Origin: Hysterangium stoloniferum
Lineage: Eukaryota; Basidiomycota; Agaricomycetes; Hysterangiales; Hysterangiaceae
Reading direction: 5' to 3'
NCBI GenBank assembly: GCA_015178975.1
Contig: WHVD01000034.1
Span: forward strand, 558,001-622,000
Length of the DNA: 64,000 bases
Positions 36,441 to 48,200 of the stretch are shown piece by piece; the stretch's first letter is position 1; every line of letters starts with the position of its first letter. The notes under the pieces are model-generated. The model was not told the DNA's origin. It saw nothing but the letters and a program-made list of their open reading frames with translations, and did not search any database. The position numbers and the translations under genes are program-made.

Positions 36441-37620
36441 GTTTTATCCGACCCTCTAAGTCTCCTTATGGAGCCCCTGTCCTATTCGTTCAGAAAAAAG
36501 ACAGTTCCCTTTGACTTTGCGTTGACTTTCGAGGACTAAATGCGATCACTCGAAAAGATAAGTATCCATTACCACTAATCTCTGATTAACTCCATGCCCC
36601 TCGGAAGGCCCGAATATATACAAAGATAGACCTCAAGCACACCTATCATCATTTGGTTCAGATCGCCAAAGGTGACAAATGGAAAACGGCTTTTTGCGCT
36701 CACTATGGCTCCTTTGAATGGTTAGTGATGCCTTTCAGCCTCACCAATGCTCTGTCGGTCTTTCAACGTTTTATCAACAACGTCTTTTCCAACCTCCTCG
36801 ACGTCGTTGTCATTGTATACTTAGACGACATCCTCATATTCTCTGAAGACCCTACACTTCATGATGAACATGTTCGTGAAGTCCTCCGAAGACTCTGAAA
36901 ACATGGTCTTTTTGCAAATGGTAAAAAATGTTCTTTTGATGTCAACACAGTTGAATACTTAGGTTTTATGATGGGACCTGACGGTCTCCGCATGGACGAC
37001 TCTAAAATTCAAGTCATTCAAGATTGGCCAGACCCCCAAAAGGTTAAGGATATTCAGTCCTTTTTAGGCTTCGCCAATTTTTATCATTGTTTCATTCACA
37101 ACTACTCAAAAATTACCGTTCCACTCACTTGTCTTACTCGTAAAGATACCCCATGGAATTTCTCCGAAGATTGCTGAATGGCCTTCCAAGATTTGAAAAG
37201 TGCGTTTACATCTGCCCCTATTTTGTCGCACTGGAAGCCCGACGTTCAACTCATTGTGGAAACTGATGCCTGGGATTATGCGCTTGCTGTGATTTTGTCC
37301 ATTTTGGACACCGATGGTGAAGTACACCTAGTAGCCTTTTTGTCTCGCATATTTTCGGCACCCGAACTCAACTACGATGTTCACGATAAGGAACTACTTG
37401 CAATATTTGAAGCTTTCAAGACATGGCAACATTATTTGGAAGGATCGGCACACCCGATAGATGTTATTACCGACCACAAAAATTTGGTTTACTTTTCAAC
37501 CACAAAACTTCTCACCCGTCAGCAAGCCCGATGGTCTGAATACCTCTCCACTTTCAATATGGTAATTCACTTCCGTCCCAGCCACCTTGGTGGAAAACCT
37601 GATGCTATGACTAGATGATG
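36441..37620 (+). pseudogene. gypsy-2 reverse transcriptase and RNase H, stop-interrupted
   Basis: Single frame except for TGA codons at 36512, 36896, 37175 and 37616. Motifs: [56 protein letters not shown], catalytic [12 protein letters not shown] (about 36818-36853), KKCSFDVNTVEYLGFMMGPDG, WPDPQKVKDIQSFLGFANFY, then RNase [42 protein letters not shown] and [13 protein letters not shown]. Each TGA replaces a position where related elements have arginine. The pattern suggests decay by C-to-T changes rather than random damage. Confidence 0.9.
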
Positions 37621-38445
37621 GGACATCTATCCTAAAGAGGGGAGTAGCGACTACGCCACAGTTAATCCGCATAATTTCAAGCCTATGTTTTCATCGGAGC
37701 ACTGCATCTATCCGAGCCACTTACCTCATTCATCCAGTCTTGTGAAGTGTTATCCTTATGGATACTGAAAAGTTACATCAAGACATACTATCGGCAATTC
37801 CATTAGACCCAGTCACCAAAGCACACCTTGATAACCCATCCGACCCTGATCAACCCCAATGGTCATTAGACTCACAAGGTTTCATTAGATTTGACAATCA
37901 CATCTATGTACCGGATTCCGATACCCTTCGGCTGTGAATCCTACAACATAAACATGATCACCCGATCTCGGGACATTTCGGCCTCAATAAGACTCTTTCA
38001 CTCATCAGAAGAGAATATACATGGCCCGGCATCTGAGATTTTGTTAAACACTATTGTAAATCTTGTACTACATGTTTACGCTCCAAATCACAGTGACACA
38101 AACCATATGGCCTACTCAAACAATTACCGATACTGGAAAAAACCTTGGAACTCGATTTCTATGGATTTCATCGAGCACCTACCAGCATCCGAAGGTCACA
38201 CAGCAATCTTAGTTGTTGTGGATCGGCTCATGAAGCAAAGTATTTTCATTCCAACATATGACACGATAACATCTGTACAGTTAGCTGAATTATTCATCAC
38301 CCACGTATTTTCCAAGCATGGTGTTCCATCGCATGTCACATCCGATCGTGGATCCGAGTTTGTCTCTCACTTTTTTAGGTCACTCGGAAAAGCACTAGAC
38401 ATGAAGTTACATTTTACTTCGGGCTATCACCCGGAAGGTGACGGC

Positions 38446-40370
38446 TGTTATGTATTTCTAAGTTTTTTCCAATTTTTAAACAATTTCCCCTAACAAATTG
38501 CGAAAACAAATATTCAAATGTAATTATATTGCGACGATTAAATTGTACAATATTTGTTTGATTTATCTTGAATTTATACAATTTATTTTGTATTTTTATC
38601 TAATAAATTGAGCAAATTATTGAATTTCTACTTTTTATTCTTTTTTGATTAATATGTCGGCGACTCAGCGCTTATTCACAACGCGCGAGTAATCATGTGA
38701 CATTCACATGATATTGCAAACTCCGACGCTGACAAAACGCGATTTGAAATACTCGCGCATTATCAAGGCGAAATATATATATATTTATATTATTATAATA
38801 AAATATTATATTTATAACTAACTAAAAGTAAATATAATAATTATATAATAATATAAAACCGGCCTGGCGTTTATTACACGGCGCGCGGGAAAATCGTCAC
38901 AACGAGTGACAACCGTCATAACAGGTGACAGTTGTCACAAGGGCGCGCGACGGTCACACAGGCGCGCGACTGTCACAACGAGTCACAAGACGCGAAGGGT
39001 GTCATGCGCGCGCACAGGCGCGAGAGCATTATGTCATCATATATGCTACTGCAACAAAAACAGGAAACTCTCTGGAACATTCCAGTGGCTTCCAATGGAA
39101 CATTAGTTAATAGGTACTAATATTAGATAGAATATTGTAGAATATTCTATAAAATTCTACAATGTTCCATTATGCCAAGAATATTCTATAGTGTCTTAGA
39201 AGTAGTTAGAACCTTCCACAATGGTCTAGAAAATTCTAGAAAATTCTAAATGACATCACTCCTCCCAGAATGACATCATTAAATCTTCTAGAATCTTCTA
39301 AATGTCTCAGACTAAAATGTATATAAGGAGCTCAGCTCCAGCCTTGAATAAAAAAAAACAATCAATCATATTATCACATCAACCCACCACATCTGTGTGT
39401 GTCACTGCAGCAAGCAGGCTACTCCACCCCTATCTGGGCAGTTGGACATCTCATTCCACCTCTATCTGAGCTGTTGGAAACCCTTGCCACCTCTATCAGA
39501 GTTGTTGGCCCAATCAGATCCCTTGTCACCTCAATCTGAGCTGTTGACTGATCTGCTGTTCCCCTTGTCACCTCAATCTGAGTTGTTGACTTTTGTTCCC
39601 CCTTGCCACTTCTTAATTGAATAGTTGGCTATCTTTTATATATTATTTCCACTTCAGTGAGAGTTGTTGGTTATCAACTAATAATATATAAATAATCTCA
39701 TACTATAGTCATCTCTTAATTGAGTACTGATTATTAGTTTTCCTTACATTGTTATTTGTAGTTTAAGACTTCAGTCACCTCTAGTTGAGTAATTTGACTG
39801 TTTATTACATTGCGAATAATCCCGTTCCTTTGTTCATTTATTGTGAATCAGTAAAGCATATTCACATAAACAAATACTGAGAATATCCTTGCAGAATCCT
39901 TAAGACTACATTAAGATCCTGATAAGTTAATATCACAGTAGACCCTGTAGGTTAGTGTAAATAAAGCATATATTAGCCAAATAGTGTTTTATTCTATATC
40001 TAATCTTTTGACCTGTTTATAAATATTTTTGCTGTTTGATAAATAGTATAAAATATATATAAACTAGCTAGCATTAAAGTTAAATCTAGCTTTGGAATCA
40101 GTAAATTGTTATTCTTATTTTAGTAGTTGTTATCACAGAAAAAGAACAAGCTTGCACAAGCAGCTCTCAAAACCTTCTTTGCGAAGTAGGGTGCATATAT
40201 TCAAGTAAACTCTTGACTTCAGGGGTTCTAAGTCTATTTAGGCTGCCACTGATTAATATCAAATACTTAAATTATTTTACCTTGCAGTGAATTGAGTATT
40301 TGCACATTTTGATTGAGCATTGGACTCCTTTTTCCAGAAAATAATATTGAAATAAGGCTAATACATTACA
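38446..40370 (+). mobile_element. Long (1.9 kb) solo LTR inserted in gypsy-2 integrase (family E)
   Basis: 1925 bp from TGTTATGTATTT to ATACATTACA, flanked by exact ACGGC duplications (38441-38445 and 40371-40375). It contains a GC-rich block with repeated GGCGCGCGAC/GTCACAA words (about 38870-39020), a heat-shock-element array (39123-39300), a TATA box at 39320 and downstream imperfect repeats of a CACCTC(A/T)ATCTGAG-type unit (about 39395-39620). No protein-coding domain. A second, 3'-truncated copy is at 43838-45255. Confidence 0.9.
39123..39327 (+). promoter_or_regulatory. Heat-shock-element array and TATA box of the long LTR
   Basis: At 39229-39246 four alternating pentamers GAA/TTC/GAA/TTC occur with exact 2-bp gaps, the canonical HSE. 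More TTC-nn-GAA-nn-TTC units occur at about 39283-39300 and single GAATATTC pairs at about 39130-39190. TATATAAG follows at 39320-39327. The arrangement is conserved in the other copy (44465-44667), which supports a promoter. Confidence 0.7.
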
Positions 40371-40555
40371 ACGGCCAAACTGAACGCATGAATCAAACTT
40401 TGGAACAGTACATCCGTGTCTATTGTAACTACCAACAAGACAATTGGAAATCACTACTACTGCTAGCTGAATTTGCTTCTAACAACGCACCAAATGCCAC
40501 TACCGGCATTTCGCCTTTCTTCACAAACAAAGGCTACAACCCCAATATCGCAATC

Positions 40556-41277
40556 TGTTACGACCGTGTCGCAACCCTATCGGTCCCGAGGTTATCGCCA
40601 CTGGTCAACGTTTCAAGTCATCCTCTCGGAAACCATCGGCCCCAAAGCTGACGAATGTTTTCGCGAAGATCAAACTCCGTTTACGCCCACGTCAAAATAA
40701 CTCGTATTGTCTGGTCAAACTTTGATACGTCCCCTTTATTATGTTGATCTGTCCAATCTTATGTTTCGCATATGTCTATCTATATTTGTAGTCCTTGAAC
40801 TATTTCCTTTTATCGTAATCCTGCTCTCGGTTATCATCGGCCTCCAAACTAATCATAAACTTCCCGTTCCTAGTCAAGCTTATTGTTAATACTGTGTTCT
40901 GCCCTTCTCCCCATTAGTATTTTCCAGACGCCTGTTACTTGTATATGAACCCGCTGTAGTTGTAGTCACTAGGCAATGAGAATATCGACTCAGAATACCC
41001 TCATACGCCTGTATCAGTCTCATACTAAGAATCCCCCCATCCGCCTTCGCGTGCGCTCGCCCACTCCCGGCCCTGACCCCTTGGCCCGACACTCGACTTG
41101 TCCTTCGATTCTGATCGGTATCACGCTGAAAGGTACTCATTAGGATTAGTCTTCACCCGCCCGAAATTTAAGGACATCCTACGGATATTTGCGAGGGCGC
41201 AGCACATAAGCTGAAGCCAAGTCCTTCCGATCGGTCCCTGTCGGCCACCGACATTAGTCAGTTTTCAGTTCTTAACA
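40556..41277 (+). mobile_element. Solo LTR inserted in gypsy-2 integrase (family A)
   Basis: 722 bp, TGTTACGACCG...TTCTTAACA, with exact CAATC duplications at 40551-40555 and 41278-41282. It belongs to the same family as the LTRs of the host element, so the family has inserted into its own kind. Confidence 0.93.
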
Positions 41278-41988
41278 CAATCCACTCAAGAACACGATCT
41301 TGCATCTGCCCGTGCTCAAGACTTTGTTACAAACCTTGATGAGCTACATCAAGAACTTCGTAAAACTATCGCAATGGCCCAAGAACGATACCAATGGTCT
41401 GCGGATAAGAATAGACTTCCGCCTCCTGATTTCAAGATCGGAGACCGAGTATTTGTTAAAGCCAAGTTTTTCTGAACTGCTAGACCCTCTAAGAAGCTCT
41501 CTGAATAATATTTAGGTCCTTTTGAAGTTATAGCACAAGCTGGCACGCTTTCATGGACGCTTTGGGTCCCCGACAACATGCGTGCAGTGCACCCGGTATT
41601 TCATGCATCTATGTTAGAACCTTGTGTTGCTAACAGTATACCGGATCACATACAACCACCACCTCCACCCATGATCATTGATGGAGAACCTGAATTCGAG
41701 ATATCAGAAATCCTAGACTCAAAAATTGACAATCACCGACGCTCATGCAAATTACTTTATTTGGTTAAATGGGCTGGCTATGAAGGAACAGACGAAGAAA
41801 CTTTGTGGATTCTAGCTACAGAACTTGGCAATGCCTCAGAAATTGTTTTAGGGTTTCATCAAACCTATCCGAATAAACCCGGTCCTCTAAATTCCTTATA
41901 AATCTTTCATGCAGTACCCGATCTTTTTCCAACTATGCCTTATGAAATCACGCTTTTGTTTGTTTGTTTTAATCATTATATCTCCCAA

Positions 41989-42978
41989 CTACTTAAAAGT
42001 TTCCTCTACCACCTCTCCTTCTTCTCCAGCTTCTGAACCCTCCCCCTCACCGACGGCCACCGATACCTCTTCGCCGACCTTTTCCGATACCCCTACACCA
42101 TGCCCATTTCCGTCGCAACTCGACACCTCTAAGTACTGCTCTAGTTGTCCTCCAAGGGACTCTATAATGCTGGTTTGTTTCTCCAGCCTGATGCCCAAAA
42201 GTCGCAATTGCTCGGTCATGAGCACTTGCTGTCGCAATGTCTCGAATTGGAACCGAGTCATCTCTGAGAAGTAGGTGCACATAAGCTGGTTCTGCTCCTC
42301 CAGAGCATCGGCCTGCCATTCTTGAAAGGACCCATTGCCATTGGCATCCGGGAATATGCACCCGAGTTTTTGGTTGGCACACTCTTGACAGGTGCGGCCT
42401 GACCACTTGCCCGAGTATGGCAAGTCCGACCCCATTTGGTGCACCGGTTGCACTTGTGGTCGTTTTTGGCCCCCATTTCAGGGGCCTGTTTTTGTTTCTA
42501 TAATCAAAAATTAGAAAATTCCAAATTTAGGTATCCGAACCACCTTGGGGCTCGACGGCCCCAGTACATCTTCCTCGTCTTCGTCCTTCTCCTCCTCATC
42601 GGACTCCGATGGCGTCGCAGCCTTGCACTAAAAACAAAAAATTAGCAAAAGTTCGCAAAAGACTGGGAACCTACTTACCTTTCCCTCACACTTTTTCTTT
42701 GCTGCCTCCTCTCGCGCCCGATCGGCCTCCTGCTGCTTCTTCTTCGCAAGCACCGCATCCCAGTGCTTGCGTGCAGCCTCTTCCACTGCCAGCTTCTTTT
42801 CCTCAGCCTCAATGGCCGCCAACTCCTCCTTCTCTCTCCGCTCCTCCTCCTCACACGCTTTCCTCTTCTCCTTGAGATGGCGTCGATGTTCCTGTGCACT
42901 AGGTGGTCCACTCGGGACCTACATGGGAGCGACCGTCAACTGAACTGGGAAGGGGTTCGACCCCAAACCTATGGTCAT
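41989..42978 (-). pseudogene. Antisense accessory gene between pol and 3' LTR of gypsy-2
   Basis: A three-exon minus-strand gene can be read. Exon 1 from ATG 42976-42978 (MTIGLGSNPFPVQL) continues as a strongly charged coiled coil (EEERREKEELAAIEAEEKKL, ARKHWDAVLAKKKQQEADRA) to the donor AAG|GTAAGT near 42680. Exon 2 is short and acidic (PSESDEEE, DEEDVLGPSSPK). Exon 3 has a cysteine cluster (KCNRCTKWGRTC, then after a frame change CQECANQKLGCIFPD) and a second coiled coil (LMCTYFSEMTRFQFETLRQQ). A TAG in exon 1 (about 42919-42924) and the frame change in exon 3 disable it. The layout recalls CxxC-type DNA- or RNA-binding proteins; no firm function. Confidence 0.6.
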
Positions 42979-43151
42979 GGTGGTTGAGGGAAGAGAAGTG
43001 AGAATTCAAGCGCCAGGACCCCTCAAATTTTTATATGTAAATTTTTGCTGAGTCACATGATGTTTTGACACACCCAACCGTACCCAACAAGTTTTACGTA
43101 CGGGATCTAGATTTTCAGCCTCCTTGGGATTTCGGCCAAATGGGGAGATAC

Positions 43152-43837
43152 TGTTACAACCATGTCACAATCCTATCGGTCCCCGAGGTTATCGCCACTT
43201 ATCGACGAATCAAGTTACTGTTCAAGTCACCACATCGGAAACCATCGGCCTCCCGATGCTGACGTACGTTTTTGCGGTGATCAAACCCCATTTACGCCCA
43301 CGTCAAAATATACTCGAACTATCTGGTTAAACTCTGATACGTCCCTTTTTTATTATGATGATCTGCTCTATCCTATGTTTCACATATGTCTATATATATA
43401 TTTGTAACCCTCGAACTATTTCCTTTTACCATGATTCTGCTCTCGGTTATCATCGGCCTCTGAACTAATCATAAACTTCCCGTTCCTAGTCAAGTTTATT
43501 TGTCAATACCGTGTTCCACTCTTCTCCTAGTTAGTATTTCCTAGATGCCTGTTACTTGTATATGAACCTGCTGTAGTTGTAGTTATGAGGCAATCAGAAT
43601 ATCAACTCAGAATACCCTCTTACACCTCCAGAAGTCTCATACTAAGAATTCTGTCTTCCACCTTCGCGTGCACTCACCCCCCTTCGGTCCCCGACCCCTT
43701 GGCCCGACACTCGACTTATCCCTCAATTCCGATTGGTAGTTTTCACCGAGAGGTATTTGTTAGGACTAGTCTTCACCCGCCCGAAATTTAAGGACACCTG
43801 ATGGACAACTGCGAGGGCACAGCACATAAGCTGAAGC
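43152..43837 (+). repeat. 3' LTR of gypsy-2, missing its last 50 bp (family A)
   Basis: 686 bp starting TGTTACAACC after a purine-rich GGGGAGATAC. It matches 33515-34247 up to CATAAGCTGAAGC, where the long LTR of 43838 begins. Confidence 0.9.
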
Positions 43838-45255
43838 TGTTATGTATTTCTAAGCTTTTTCTGATTTTTAACCAATCTCCCCTAACAAATGGCGAAAACG
43901 AATATTTAAATGTACTTATATTGCAACTATAAAATTGTACAATATTTTGCTTGATTTATCTTCAATTTGTACAATTTATATTGTATTTTTATCTTGTAAA
44001 TTGAGCAAGTTATTGAATTTCTAACTTTTATTCTTTTTTGATTAATATGTCGGTGACTCAGCGCTTATTCACAACGCGCGAGTAATCATGTGATATTCAC
44101 ATGACCTTTCAAACTCCGACACCGACAAAACGCAATGTGAAATAATCATGCATAATCAAGGCAATATATATATTTATATTATTATAATAAAATATTATAT
44201 TTATAACTAACTAAAAATAATAATAATAAAAATAATAATATAAAGCCGGCCACCTGTGTTTATTATACGGTGCGTGGGAAATTCGTCACACGAATGACAG
44301 CTGTCACAACAAGTGACAGTTGTCACAAGGGCACGCGACAGTCACAAGACGCGAAGGGTGTCATGTGCACGCACAGGCGTGAGAGCATTATGTCATCATA
44401 TATGCTACTACAGCAAAAACCGGAAATTCCCTGGAATATTCCAGTGGCTTCCAAAGGAATAGTAGTTGATAGGTACTAATAATAGATAGAATATTGTAGA
44501 ATATTCTATAAGATTCCAGAAAGTTCTATTGTGCCAAGAATATTCTATAGTGTCTTAGAAGTAGTTAGAAACCTTCCACAATGCTCTAGAAAATTCTAGA
44601 AAATTCTAAATGACATCATTCAATCTTCTAGAATCTTCTAAATGTCTCAGAATAAAATGTATATAAGGAGCTCAGCTCTAGCCCTGAATATCATCCAAAT
44701 ATCATATCATCTCACCACATCTGTGTGTCACTGCAGCAAGCAGGCTACTCCACCCCTATCTGGGCAGTTGGACATCTAATTCCACCTCTATCAGAGCTGT
44801 TGGAAACCCTTGCCACCTCTATCAGAGTTGTTGGCCCAATCAGATCCCTTGTCACCTCAATCTAAGCTGTTGACAATCTACTATTCCCCTTATCACCTCA
44901 ATCTAAGTTGTTGACTTTTATTCCCCCTTACCACTTCTTAATTGAATAGTTGGCTATCTTTTATATATTATTTCCACCTCAGTTAGAGTTGTTGGTTATC
45001 AACTAATAATATATAAATAATCTCATACTATAGTCATCTCTCAATTGAGTACTGATTATTAGTTTTCCTTACATTGTTATTTGTAGTTTAAGACTTCAGT
45101 CACCTCTAGTTGAGTAATTTGACTGTTTATTGCATTACAAATAACCCTTGCTCCATTGTTCATTCATTGTGAATCAGTAAAGCATATTCACATAAACAAA
45201 TACTGAGAATATCATGCAAGGATATTTAAGACTACATTAAGATCCTGATAAGTTA
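43838..45255 (+). mobile_element. Second copy of the long LTR, 3'-truncated (family E)
   Basis: It matches 38446 to about 39930 with about 90% identity by eye, including the HSE array (about 44465-44650), TATATAAG at 44660 and the CACCTC repeats. It ends abruptly after GATAAGTTAA, where the multidomain transposon gene begins, so about 440 bp of the LTR 3' end are missing. Confidence 0.85.
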
Positions 45256-48200
45256 AAAGAGGCCTTTAAAGCACATGCTGCAGCACTTATACGTGACTTT
45301 CCAGGTGTTAAAAACTGGATACAATGGTGGCAGCAGGACAGAACTTCCTGAATGCTTTTTAAGCCATTTCGAACCATGAAAGAAGATCTCTGGGAGCGAC
45401 TACCAGATACTACAAATGCTGAAGAAGCCATGCATTTTAGACTTTACAGTGGGCTTGGTCGCAATTTAGGACTAATGGAAGGTCTAGAAGGATTATTTTC
45501 ATTTGTGAATCTTTTAGAGATGCAGGGTATTGCCAAGCAATCAGGGATACCAGTGGCATATGGGACTATGAAACCTTGGACTAAGAATGCTCATCGGTTA
45601 GGACGAACTAAAGTCCACCAAAATCCAATTTCTAAAAGATTTCAAAATGATGGTCATCCACCAGATACTGCTAAGGCACTTATCCTTGGTACCAAAGGCA
45701 AGAAAAAGAAATCTGTCTTTATTCCAGGATATCAATGGAAAGAAAACTCTTGTTGGTTGGATACTTCTCTTGAACTCATATACCAGGCAGTTGATCACCA
45801 TTGGCAAGCATTACATCAAGATTTTTCACAACTGGATACCCAGTTATTACCCCCATTTTTATACCATATTTTTGAAGAGCGTTTAATTACTGTTGGTGGG
45901 ATATTCAATAGTCAAGAGAATATATTGATTTCTACCAAACATGATCAATTACCTGAACAACTCCTTCAAAAGAGGTTTATCAAAACAATTAATGAGCCTG
46001 ATGTTCTTATGGGTTGGTTTGAGAGGGCTATTGGAGAGTTTCATAGCCATTCTTGTGATAATGCAACACTTCCATTTCTTGAAGCCCAAATAATCCAACT
46101 CCACTCTTGTAAAGCCCAACAAGAGGCCCATTATCAACTCACCAGCCTGCCAAAGACACGAACAGTTCACTACCTTCAACTCAAACACTACCAGATGGCA
46201 AATGGCAATTTGCAATCATGGTTATACTCACAGGTTCTTCCAAGCTCAGATCATATAGAATCTTGTTGGAAAAGGTGTACAAGTGAACAGATATGCAAGA
46301 GTACACCCTCTATAATGGAAATCTGGATACACATTCCTATCATGCTTATTTTGTCCCTAGATTATGAGGGGTTGACAGAGACATGGTGTCTGCCTAAAAA
46401 GCTCAAATTATTTCAGAATTCAAGCCATCTTGAAGGTCTCCACTATAACCTTGTAGGCAAAGCTATTTATTCACCATCTGTTCAACACTTTACATCAAGG
46501 TTCCATAATGGCAATGCTATCTATGAGCATGATGGTTTACATCATTCAGGATCCTCAGTAAAAATACAAAAAGTACTATATCACGATACCTTGAAGAGAA
46601 GATTCAAACAGTTTCAGGTACATCTTCATATACTAATGCTGTTATATATGTATTGCAAGGTGGAATTAAAGCTCAGGAAGAGTTTCAGAAAATCCAAAAC
46701 AAAGTCTTGGCTAATCACCATATTCTTGTAAACTATAATTCTCCAACAACACTCCCTCAAGCCACTCTAAATCTTACTATCTTTTCTCTATTTCCATCAG
46801 AGAAACGCTTTTGGCTTACAAATCCCAGTAGACTGGATATTCAAGATTATATTTGTATATCATCACAAGACATTCTTCATGTGCTGACAAAGCAAATTAA
46901 AATCACCCCAAATGCACATACCACACTCAAGAGACAACACAGCAATCAATCTCATATATCAATCCAATCTGATGAAGATGATGAGGCATCCTATCCCCAA
47001 CAGAAGCATCCTCAAAGATACCTTCAAAGAGTAGAGTCTGATAGTGAAGGCCAGGTAGTCATTCATAAAACAAAGCCCAAAAGACTTCCAAAACCTGTGT
47101 CTATGTCTACCTTATCTCCAATACCTGAGATTACTGGGATAAGTTCTAGTGCTTCAGTATTTCCAATCTTATGTCACTGTGGACACACTGGTGATGGTAA
47201 TGAGGAAGCTATTAAAAATAGTATGAGTTGACTCTATTGCAATACACAATATACAAGGGTTTAATAAGCTTGTAATAAAAGTATTTGTGTTTCAATATCT
47301 TGTGTCAGTTAGTGTAGCACCTCCTGACAATATAGGTTGGATGCTCTGGGAGGTGTATAGTGGTTCTGACACACATTAACCTCCAAAAGCATGGTCCACA
47401 ATTAGCATCTTCATATGAAAAGTTGCAATAATTGGTGGACTCCCCCTATAAAAAGGTGTGTTTCATCATCAAATTTAACAGAAGCAGCTCAGGGGTTTAC
47501 AAATGACTATATTCACTGTGATGAATGTCATAATTGGTCTCATATTGCTTGTCAATGTGAAGGAAGAGCTAGTAACCTTGGAAATAAGCCATTCATTTGT
47601 GATGAATGTGATATGGTTCAGATTCAACTGGCATTGCAACCTCGATCAGAACGGTATGTGAAATGGTTTTAACATTTGGATAACCTCTTACAGATGTGTT
47701 TTAAATAGTTCAAGAGCTCAACAGCTAAAAATCCATGCTATTCAACCTTTGCACAAGCATCTCTTGTAAGTTTCCAAGTCAAATTCACTTTCAATTGTCT
47801 TAATTCATGTTAATCACATTTAGACCTGGTTTGGGTGCCCTTGCCCAACATGGGAAGTATTATTATCCTGTGCGGCTAATTCGACTTGATCATGATTCTG
47901 ATCCCAAAAGATGGCATGTGAAATGGTGGCGACACAATCACTATCATAATGTATCTCCAACAGAGTCATGGATTCCAGAACATGATGTCATTGACTCCTT
48001 GTGGAGAGACCAGAAGAACAGACGGCAAATTAGAGTAAGTTATTTAAAGTTATTTGTAGTTATTAAAAGAACTTAAGTTTGACTTTTATAGTTGGGAAAA
48101 TGGGATTTGGTATGCTCATTACCAGATGAAGATGACAAGATCTTGGATTACCTTCATTATCCATCATCTCCAATGTTTAATACTCTTCTGAAACCTCACC

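Larger units (their letters stand above)
37761..41901 (+). pseudogene. gypsy-2 integrase and chromodomain, split by two solo LTRs
   Basis: Three coding pieces. 37761-38445: H2C2 region (HISGHFGLNKTLSLI, CKSCTTCLRSKSQ with interrupting TGAs) and DDE core (SMDFIEHLPASEGH, VPSHVTSDRGSEFVS, first and second aspartates). 40371-40550: QTERMNQTLEQYIRVYCNYQ with the catalytic-helix region, NATTGISPFFTNKGYNP. 41283-41901: GDRVFVKAKFF, YLGPFEVI, HPVFHASMLEP and a chromodomain (EFEISEILDSKID, LLYLVKWAGYEGTDEETLW). The sequence resumes exactly at the duplicated target sites, which shows that the gene was whole before the insertions. In the family the chromodomain steers integration to modified histone tails. 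Confidence 0.9.
33515..43837 (+). mobile_element. Gypsy-2: chromodomain Ty3/gypsy retrotransposon with nested insertions
   Basis: Left LTR 33515-34247, gag, protease, RT-RNase H, integrase and a true chromodomain, then an antisense accessory gene and a right LTR (43152-43837) cut short by a later insertion. The integrase is split by two younger solo LTRs (38446-40370 and 40556-41277). It inserted into the Plavaka-like transposase on the left. Net element length without the nested LTRs is about 7.7 kb. Frames are otherwise unusually well preserved, with most breaks being single TGA codons. Confidence 0.9.

Noticed and set aside
39395..39620. CRISPR-like array of CACCTC...CTGAGC(T)GTTG units in the long LTR
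   Set aside because: The units are imperfect and unevenly spaced, the host is eukaryotic, and both LTR copies share the whole block. It is an internal LTR repeat.
42436..42987. Plus-strand Pro/Ser/Leu-rich frames between pol and the gypsy-2 3' LTR
   Set aside because: They are the complement of the Glu/Lys-rich coiled coil of the antisense gene, which has splice sites and a cysteine cluster.
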